Origin: Caulochytrium protostelioides
Taxonomy: Eukaryota; Chytridiomycota; Caulochytriomycetes; Caulochytriales; Caulochytriaceae
Assembly: GCA_003615045.1 (NCBI GenBank)
Contig: ML014266.1
Span: forward strand, 1 to 43,996
DNA: 43,996 nt
Direction: 5' to 3'
The notes under the pieces are model-generated. The model searched no databases and had not been told where the DNA came from. It saw nothing but the letters and a program-made list of their open reading frames with translations. The position numbers and the translations under genes were made by a program. Every line of letters begins with the position of its first letter. Position 1 is the stretch's first letter. Positions 36,862 to 43,996 of this stretch are shown one piece after another.

Positions 36862-39429
36862 TTAGTTGCTGTTACCCTTGCCGCCAATCTTCTGGCGCTT
36901 GATGTGGGCGCGGAGCTGCTGCTGCTTGTGGCGCAGCGAGGCCTTCGCCTTGCCGGTGACACTGCGCTTGTGGACCATCATCATGAACGACTTGCCCTTG
37001 CTCTTCTCGCGGTTCGTCGTCGAGCCGCGCTCTTTGCCGCGCTTCGAGCCGTACTTGGCGCGGCCTTCACGGCCCTTCTCGATACTCGCGAGACGCTCGG
37101 CATACGTGCTCTTGTTCTTGATGCCCGCCATGATCTTGGTGATCTGCACCACGCCGCGGTTGGCCTCCTCGACGTCGTCGGCCGCGTCATCGCTGGCCTC
37201 CGCGTCGTCGACCTCAGGGCGGTAGCCGGTCTGGAACTGTTTCTGGATCTCCGTCAGCATTGCGAGCGCGTCCTCCTCGCGGTCCGAGTCGAACAGCGCG
37301 GCGCTGTCGGCGTGCTCACGGATCGCCGCGATGATCGCATAGTCTTCCTCGGTCAGGATGCGCTGCGCTTCCACCAGTGTGCGCTGGTCCACGGGCGCGG
37401 CGTCCTTGACGGGCTTTGCCTCGGCGACCGCCGTCATGCGGCGCGCCAGACGCGCCGCCTTGCGCGCGGCAATGCGCTCGCGCGCCGACAGCTTGGGCTC
37501 ATCCGACGTGGCGGCCTCCGCCTCGGGCTTCTCTGTCCCATCAGCATCGCTCTCAGCATCGCTCTCAGCATCTTCAGCATCTTCAGCATCCGATTCAGCC
37601 TCGGCATCATCGTCGGAGTTCGCGTCAGCCTCCCCGTTGGAGTTCGCGTCGGCCTCGGCGTCGGAGTCCGCATCGGAGTCCGCTTCGGCTTCGGCTTCGG
37701 CCTCGGACACCACATCCGATCCCGACTCTGAGTCGGCGTCCGAACCATCGGCTTCCGGCGCCGGCTCGGTCTTGGCCTTCTTGGCCCGCGGGCGCGACTC
37801 TGTCTCGACGTCCTCCTCGTCCGACGACGCCGCGTCAGGCGCCACCAGCGCCGGCGCGTCGGCGTCATCGTCTTCCGCATCGCGCGCACGCTTTTGCGGA
37901 ATGGCGGTCGCGCGACGCTGGAGCTCCTCGATGCGGGCGAGCAGGTCACCACCGTCGACGCGGTCCTGCACCTTTTGGTGGCCATACTGCTTCGGGACAA
38001 ACTCCTTGATGCCGAGCGTCGCGGCCTTGCCGCGGTCCTTTTTCTTGAGCAGCAAGGGGTTCACGTCGCGGTAGAGCGTGATCAGCGAGCGGGCGGCGTT
38101 CATGGGACCCGAAGTGCGGAACTTCTTGTAGTCGTCGATGAGCCCGTGCAGCAGCGTCTCGTCCATCGCCAGGGGGCAGCGCGCGCAGATGTGGCGGATG
38201 GTATTCAAGCCGGCCGTGATTGCCTGGTCGGAGCTGTTGTTCCACACGAAGTGGTTCGCAATCGTCTGCACGAGCTGCTCCATCGCGTCCGGAGGCGAGA
38301 GCTCGTGGGTGGCTTGGACGCAGAACGCCAGGATGCTCGTGATCTCACGCTGGTGCGGGCGCAGGTACGGCAGCAAGTAGTCGTAGAAGTTGGGCATCAG
38401 CAGGCCGTGCGCGCCAATGAGACGGCCGATCAGGTCGATCATCGCCAGACGCACCTCGAACGGCATCTTGCTCGATCCCTTGCCTTTCCCCGAGGCGCCG
38501 CTGCCCTTGATGCGGCCAAAGAGCTTGTGGGCGAAGTCTGACGGGTCGTTGAGAAGCTGCAGCGCCGAGAACTTGACGGCGTCTGGCATCTCGCGCTGGC
38601 GCTGCTTCTTGCGCAGGGATGCCTGCGCACGTTCCAGCTGGTGCGCGCGCGCCTTGGTCTTTTTGTTACGCATGTTCTGGTGGCGCAGCTGCTCGAGCTC
38701 TTCCTCGTTCTCGCTCTTGCCGTCCTCGTCGTCCGAGTCCGCGTTGTCCTCATCGCGGCCGAGGAAAAACGCCAGCGCGGTGGCGGTCACCTTCATACTC
38801 GGCGAGAAGCACGTCTCTGCTAGGATGTTGACTGTCTTAGCGTCATCCCAGATGTTCTTGCGGTAGAGCGACATCATGACCTCGGCGGCCTTCTTGGCCG
38901 TCGTGTCGTCGGGATCCGAAATGACCGTCCACATGTACGACTGCAGCGTCTTGTTGAGGGCGTTGTTCTTGGTCGGGCGGTTCTGGGTCTTGATGTCAGT
39001 GATGATGTATTTGGCGAGGGTCGCGCGCAGGTGCTTGTCTTTGCACTTGAAGAGCTTGAAGAAGAGCGGCAGCACGGTCGTCGACGGCAGCGTGTTGCGG
39101 TTGCGCATCAGGATCACGGCCTGGAACAGCGCCTTGCGCGTATCGGGGGCCAGCGCCGTCGCGTGGGTCGCGAGCAGGCCGCAGACATCGTCGGCAAAGC
39201 CCGCCGATTCCTTCGGGTAGCAGTAGGCAACGTGTGAAATAAAGTTGACGAGCTCCTGGAACTTGGGATCGTCGTTGCCCGGGTCGAGCTTGAACATCTC
39301 CAGCGCCGACTGGTAGTGCTGGTACTGCTGGATGAACTCCTCGCGGTACGAGTCGCGATCGCGGCGCATCATGTTCTGCAGCTGCGGCAGATTCTCCAAG
39401 AGAATCTCATTGCGGCTACGGCGGACCAT
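36862..39429 (-). CDS. SDA1: SDA1, 60S ribosome biogenesis factor (855 aa)
   Basis: SDA1 is a nucleolar protein needed for late nuclear maturation and export of pre-60S particles and for passage through Start in yeast. The N-terminus is highly conserved: NLPQLQNMMRRDRDSYREEF, then FISHVAYCYPKESAGF, LMRNRNTLPSTTVLPLFFKL and KYIITDIKTQN. The middle has KNRIPFEV-like KMPFEVRLAMIDLIGRLIGAH and QATHELSPPDAMEQLV. The C-terminus has GIKNKSTYAERLASIEKGREGR and a basic end with KSFMMMVHKRSVTGKAKASLR. An Asp/Glu/Ser-rich acidic stretch (nt about 37500-37830) makes it longer than yeast SDA1 (767 aa). The start at 39429 is the first ATG consistent with the family N-terminus; the open frame beyond begins with GTG and is not conserved. 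Confidence 0.96.
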   Translation of the reverse strand: MVRRSRNEILLENLPQLQNMMRRDRDSYREEFIQQYQHYQSALEMFKLDPGNDDPKFQELVNFISHVAYCYPKESAGFADDVCGLLATHATALAPDTRKALFQAVILMRNRNTLPSTTVLPLFFKLFKCKDKHLRATLAKYIITDIKTQNRPTKNNALNKTLQSYMWTVISDPDDTTAKKAAEVMMSLYRKNIWDDAKTVNILAETCFSPSMKVTATALAFFLGRDEDNADSDDEDGKSENEEELEQLRHQNMRNKKTKARAHQLERAQASLRKKQRQREMPDAVKFSALQLLNDPSDFAHKLFGRIKGSGASGKGKGSSKMPFEVRLAMIDLIGRLIGAHGLLMPNFYDYLLPYLRPHQREITSILAFCVQATHELSPPDAMEQLVQTIANHFVWNNSSDQAITAGLNTIRHICARCPLAMDETLLHGLIDDYKKFRTSGPMNAARSLITLYRDVNPLLLKKKDRGKAATLGIKEFVPKQYGHQKVQDRVDGGDLLARIEELQRRATAIPQKRARDAEDDDADAPALVAPDAASSDEEDVETESRPRAKKAKTEPAPEADGSDADSESGSDVVSEAEAEAEADSDADSDAEADANSNGEADANSDDDAEAESDAEDAEDAESDAESDADGTEKPEAEAATSDEPKLSARERIAARKAARLARRMTAVAEAKPVKDAAPVDQRTLVEAQRILTEEDYAIIAAIREHADSAALFDSDREEDALAMLTEIQKQFQTGYRPEVDDAEASDDAADDVEEANRGVVQITKIMAGIKNKSTYAERLASIEKGREGRAKYGSKRGKERGSTTNREKSKGKSFMMMVHKRSVTGKAKASLRHKQQQLRAHIKRQKIGGKGNSN

Positions 39430-41485
39430 CGCGAAGAGGACACCAATGGGGGGAGAGGCGGGGGAAGGGAACACACGGAGCAGGAGGTCGAGTCTGGGGG
39501 GGACAATGCCCAGTATGGGGGTGGAGGCCACCAAGTGCCAAGTGCCTTGCGGAAGGCAATGGTCGCAGGCACGGTTCGAGTTCGTCACAGACAGCGGTGC
39601 GGAAGCGGCCGACAAGGAGAGATAGGCAGATGAGACCGAGCCTGCCTGGACAGGGAGGACGCGGTAGGGAAGGTCGGGAGGGCACGGATGCTTGACGCTT
39701 CCGGATGATCCTGCGCTCTTGGACGCCGTACGCGCACTTGCAGTGGACCCATGGATACAGGCGTCAGAATCTTCCTGATGCGATGCGCCTTGCAGCAGAG
39801 CCTTGTGCCGCACGCGCGCTGTGCAGGCCGTGCTGCGAGGCCCGCCGACCCCTCGCCGCTGCGTGGCGGCTACCGGCGTGATCCCTGCCGTGCTTCCAGA
39901 AGCTCAGTGTCCGCCATCGGAGCGAGCTCCGATCGGAGTTTCCCCGCTGTGCTCGACCGCTGCGCCACGGACGACGGGTCGGGGCAGTACGAGCCCTTCT
40001 CGCCATCGACTATTTTTCTGGGTCTTGCGCGATGGAGCACGATGGCTTGGCCAAGCCCCGCGAAGGCCGGATGCAAAGCGACGCGCACGCCTTGCTGAGG
40101 GTGGGGGGGCCGGCAATCACGAAGGCGAGCATATCCTCCACGACGATCACCACCAGCACGTCCACGTGGCGTCGGGCGGGCTGTCGGGTGGACTGGTGAG
40201 CGGCAGAACCAGCATGAGCACGCGAATCCGCCCCCATCGGCATCACATCGCATCACGGATGGAGACGGCGAGACAAGCGCCACGGATCATGCATCCTGGA
40301 ACAAGACAGCGGCATCGTCGCATCGCATCGCATCGCGGAGAGCGGTATTCCCGGCCGCGTCCTCCGGCCGATGGCCACGAACACGGCGGGTCCACGTTGC
40401 ATACGTTTCATCCCAGCGTGGACTGGGCCCTCGTCAGCGTACCCTTTGATGCGCCGGACGCCGCGGCCTAGTGGGCGGACCATTCCATCGCCCTATCACC
40501 GAACCGTGAAAGACCGTTCTTCAAGTGGGGTGCGTCGGAGACGATGGTCGTCGCGGTCGCGGTCGCAGTCGCGGCGGGCAGCACGAAACGTGAAGGGCAG
40601 GAGCCTCGGGCGCACGAAGAAGCGATCTGAGTTTGAAAACGGGAGAGGGGCCCCTCCGTTCCCGTCGGCCTTTTTCGGACGATCGGGGGCCCGGCAAGCC
40701 GATCTCTGGCCGCCGCGACAGCAGCAGCAACAACGACAACACCGACAAACACGAGCGCCGAGGGCACGCGCATCATACCATCCCAGCACCGCGCGCATTC
40801 CCCAGTCGGTGCGCTGTGACCCCGCTGGAGTGCCTCCGAGGCCACGGTACTCACGTCGCGAACTGGCAGGGTCGTGCTCGTCCCGAGACCACCATGCGCG
40901 TCCCGTGTCGGCGGAGTTTCATCGGCGACGGCGGTCAGGGCCTCGCTGTCCGATGCACCAGCACAACCGATACAGCAGGCTGGCCGCGTCTCGGCCGACG
41001 ACCACATCGCCTTTTTTTGTGGATTCGAGTTTCACCTGTTTGTTCGAGTTACGGCAGGACGGCGATCGGAGTCTCGCGCTCAACGTCCCGCCGTGCCCGC
41101 ATCGCAGCGGCGACTCGCTCCAGGATCAGGGACGAACCCGAGTTTGACATCGTGGGATCTCGGCCGATCACGCGCCATCGATGTCGGTCTTCATCGCGAT
41201 GCCAATCGGGAACGGTATGAACGGGTCGTGACGGGCTCTGATGAGCTGATTGAGTGAATCAGACGTTGCTTTCTTGAAAGGCTTAGAGATGTGCAGACAT
41301 AGCTCTGATGGTCAGGGTGAAACCCCGTCGATTAGGTCCATCCCCGGCATTAACGCATCTCACCTGCATCCCATCCTCCTACACCGACAGCATCAACGCG
41401 CTTTCTCATACGATATCGATTGCGCTGTCTGAACATCAGACATCGCGCTTGAGCCCGCCTCTTCAGCGCGCAGACCTTCGTCATC
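39430..41485. other. 2.1-kb divergent intergenic region
   Basis: Shared upstream DNA of SDA1 (minus) and the coiled-coil gene (plus). It contains a GATGC-type array (40321-40336), a GGTCGC run (40550-40575) and scattered GCATC elements near 40238-40260. The 41240-41420 part is less GC-rich and probably holds the promoter of the downstream gene. No ORF with domain support was found. Confidence 0.55.
40321..40336 (-). repeat. GATGC-type pentanucleotide array (3 units)
   Basis: CATCG repeated three times on the plus strand; same family as 13256-13275, 21281-21300 and 43646-43688. Confidence 0.75.
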
Positions 41486-42966
41486 ATGGGCGGCCCGAGC
41501 AGCACGCTCTCGCGGAAGCCCGTCGCTGCGCGCGAGCTCCCGCTCTACGGCAGCGCGGCAATGAGCCCGCGTCCGCGCCCGGGGATGGGACCCTACGACA
41601 CCGGCAACTCGTGGCCCCTGCCGCCGCCCTCGCTGCGTGCCGGCCAGTCCGCGGCCTCGCTCGTGCCCAAGAAGAACTTCTTTGGCATGTTCGGCAAGCG
41701 CAAAGATAAGCAGGACAACCCGGGCGGTTACATGACCGACCCCTGCCTCGTGGGCTCGCACACCTCTTCCATCGCCAGGTAAGCGCCGTTCATTTTTTTT
41801 TACTTGCGGCCACGCCGTGCCATGACGACGACGGGGTCATGCAAAAGCACAATCTTGCCATCGTGTTCAACCTTCAGACAATGGCCATGAGCCATCGGCC
41901 CTTCAAAATCGCGCATCATGTCGCTCACCCCTCGTGTATGTTTCCTTAACCTCTTTCCAGCATGGGCCCCATCTCGGCGAGCCGCCACACCATGAATCGG
42001 CACGGCTTCGACGGCTACGAGTCGGCCGAGCCCGACAAGCAGCTCCTTAAAGACAAGGAAGAGCTGTCGGCGCTGGTCGACGACATGCGCCAGCAGATCG
42101 CCAAGAAGAATGATCTGATTGCCGACCTGACGTCCGAGATCCACGAGCTGCGCCGCCGTCTCGAAGCGGCCGACACCGCGGCTGCCACCGCCACGGCCGT
42201 CGCATCCACCGCCGCCGCCGCGGCCACCGTGCCCAGTGAGCCGACCCCGGCGCGCGAGCCCTCCGACGCGACCGCCGCCGGCCGCCTCGACGCTTCCGTC
42301 AAGGAAGCCTACGATCGCAACCAGGCCTATCTGGAAATGATCGATGCCAAGTCGGCGCTCGCGCCCAGCACGCTCGCGACGCCGACGCCGCAGCCGCGCC
42401 CCACCATCGCGCCGAAGCCTGATGCCGCCCGTCTCGCGCTGCTCGCGAAGCCCTCCGCCGCCGCCGCCGCCGCCGCCGCGGCCCACCCGGCCGAGACCGC
42501 CACGGCCGCCGCCGCGCCGCCCGTGCCGTCGTCCGCAACCAAGCCGTCCTCGGCTGCCTCGAAGCCGCCGGCCGTGATGCCGCGGTCGCCTGGGCCGCGC
42601 ACGTCGGCTGCGCGACCGCCGCTGCCGTCGTCGACGCCCGCAGCGGCGCCCGTGGTCAAGACGCTCCCGAGCCCGGCGTTGGCCTCGGCCATGACGTCGG
42701 CGTCGGCGCCGGCGCCGGCGCCGCCATCGACGCTCGCGTCTGCGCTGAAAGCGACGCCCGTGACGGCCCTCAAGACGGCGCCCGCGGCGTCGGCGCTGAC
42801 GACGAGCACGGCGACGCTGGTGACGGCATCGAGCCAGAGCGCGCTGGAGGCGCCGTCTGCATCGGCTGCGGACGGGATCATCAAGTCGGTGCAGGTGGAG
42901 CTGCCAACCGTCGAGCCGTGCTTCCTGGACTTGGCCGATTTTCCCCATCTTAACTTTACCCTGTAG
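41486..42966 (+). CDS. Coiled-coil protein with N-myristoylation-like start (two exons, 432 aa)
   Basis: Exons are 41486-41778 and 41961-42966, with a phase-2 junction. No family is recognised. The N-terminus MGGPSST fits the N-myristoylation pattern (Gly2, Ser6). Exon 1 also has a basic-aromatic patch KKNFFGMFGKRKDK (about residues 61-74), which could aid membrane binding. Exon 2 begins with a predicted coiled coil (KQLLKDKEELSALVDDM, LTSEIHELRRRLEA). A long Ala/Pro/Thr-rich disordered stretch follows. The C-terminus is a compact, less biased block ending FLDLADFPHLNFTL. Both ends look conserved in character, while the middle is low-complexity. Role unknown; a membrane-linked scaffold is one guess. 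Splicing is inferred because the two exons have matching style and good splice sites. Confidence 0.7.
41779..41960 (+). other. Intron of the coiled-coil gene (182 nt)
   Basis: The donor is GTAAGC, TTAAC near 41946 is a branch-point candidate, and the acceptor CTCTTTCCAG follows. The frame closes two bases into it, and removing it joins both exons in one frame. Confidence 0.82.
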
Positions 42967-43996
42967 ACGAGGCCGTCACCGCATCCCTGAGGACGGGTCA
43001 GCATCCCCATGGGATCTGCATCTGCGTACCTCGGTGTTCGTACAACGGCGCGGCCTAGCGTGTTTTCTTGGTATTCCCGAATGCTCCCTGCGAGGACGAT
43101 TTATACGATGATGTAATGCGCGAAGCGAAAGTCCGACGACGTCGGAAGTTCAATTACAATTGCCATTACAATTTGATGGACACCTGGTGCATCGTCGGAT
43201 TCCCCCCTGCGACGCGCTTCGATGGGCGGCACATGCTCGACGACGGCTCTCGGAAACGATCTCCGAAAATGCGATGCACTGGCAGAGTCATCATTGTTAC
43301 TCGGTCTGCTGATCATTTCATCCCGGTATGCTCCGACATATAAACTCAAGAGATGGTCTGAACCCCCCCATGTCGATCGGGAGCCGCTTCTTTTCACCAC
43401 CGACGCGTGAATTGTCTATTTCGCCGCCGGCTGAGCCATGAAATCACGACGCGTGACGCGCTTTGCGCCTCTCCGCCCCGTGTATCGGTCGATGTCGCGT
43501 CACGCGCGTCAGCGATGATTCATCCGTTCCCGCGTCGGCGTTTCCGCCGTCCCGGTAGGACATTTGGTGGCCCTTGCCGCGTGCCGCGTGCGCTGGCTCC
43601 GCCACCCCCGCGGCCATGCCTTTCGGCCGCCGCGGTCTCCGAATTCGCATCGCATCGCATCGCATCGCATCGCATCGCATCGCATCGCGTGAGAGGGTGC
43701 CGGTGGACGCCGACAAACGGCGGCGGCGTCTGAATTGGCCCCCGTGCCAGCGGCCGCGGCGTCCACCTTCCGACGGCGCCGGCCGTGGATCTGAAACGCG
43801 GCAGGCCGCCGTGGCCGTGAGCGCCCATGGCGGCGGCGGCGTCCACGACGGCGTCCGCCACGCGTGCCGCGCAAGGCGGAAAAGCCCTCGGAGGCGGCGC
43901 CCACGCCGGGGCCGCGGCGGGCGACGGCGCAGGACGGCGGGTGCTCCAGGACGCCCGCCGGCACGCCGTCTGCCCGTCGACCGCGGGCGGGGCCAT
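42967..43996. other. Gene-free right end of the window
   Basis: The first ~450 bp are less GC-rich (likely 3' UTR and spacer). The rest is GC-rich with the largest GATGC-type array. A minus-strand ATG at the very edge (43996) opens a frame of low-complexity residues that I do not trust as a gene. Confidence 0.5.
43646..43688 (-). repeat. GATGC pentanucleotide array (8 units)
   Basis: Eight perfect CGCAT units on the plus strand, the longest member of the pentamer family in this window. Confidence 0.9.

Noticed and set aside
39430-39813. 128-residue N-terminal extension of SDA1
   Set aside because: Opens with GTG, contains no ATG, and precedes the conserved SDA1 N-terminus.
1-43996. LTR or virus-like elements
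   Set aside because: No reverse transcriptase, integrase, capsid or long terminal repeat signatures were seen in any frame.
43520-43996. Minus-strand gene running off the right edge
   Set aside because: Starts with a low-complexity Ala/Pro/Arg stretch and runs through the GATGC array; no support.

Overview
The window is nuclear DNA of a GC-rich, flagellated eukaryote. It most likely comes from a zoosporic (chytrid- or Blastocladiomycota-grade) fungus. Evidence for a fungus: a CSC1/OSCA channel that ends in the fungal PHM7_ext-type module, an Nhp10-like HMG-box protein, a Pyp/PTP-like tyrosine phosphatase, and short GT-AG introns. Evidence for a flagellum: radial spoke protein 3 and a full-length Sec2/Rabin8-type Rab GEF. 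Proteins are loaded with Ala, Gly, Pro and Ser runs, as expected from extreme GC content. The species is not identifiable from sequence alone.

Layout. 0-4.1 kb: a tRNA-Leu(UAA) gene, then an unrecognised signal-peptide plus transmembrane protein on the minus strand. This stretch is visibly less GC-rich and is bracketed by an outward-pointing pair of ~125-bp repeats. 4.2-9.9 kb: a mitochondrially targeted Ohr/OsmC peroxidase (two exons) and a CSC1-type channel, both plus strand. 10.1-16.7 kb: a Sec2/Rabin8-like GEF (minus) and RSPH3 (plus), head to head across 2.7 kb of tandem-repeat-rich DNA. 16.7-21.9 kb: 5.2 kb with no credible gene but several microsatellites. 21.9-29.2 kb: a receptor-independent tyrosine phosphatase with a catalytic domain split by a huge insertion, then a three-exon mitochondrial malonyl-CoA synthetase (ACSF3 type). 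29.2-33.4 kb: a CPSF6/CFIm68-like RRM-RS protein (two exons) and an Nhp10-like HMG-box protein, both minus strand. 35.3-39.4 kb: a 4'-phosphopantetheinyl transferase (plus) and SDA1 (minus), convergent. 41.5-43.0 kb: a two-exon coiled-coil protein with an N-myristoylation-like start. The last 1 kb is gene-free and carries a pentanucleotide array.

The genes are mostly independent housekeeping loci. Two functional associations stand out: a cilium-related divergent pair (Rab8-type GEF and radial spoke protein 3), and two genes that could both feed mitochondrial fatty acid synthesis (malonyl-CoA synthetase and phosphopantetheinyl transferase). Three convergent pairs end close together; the tightest leaves only 24 bp between stop codons. 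The part least explained by known families is the lower-GC orphan-gene island at 0.2-4 kb.
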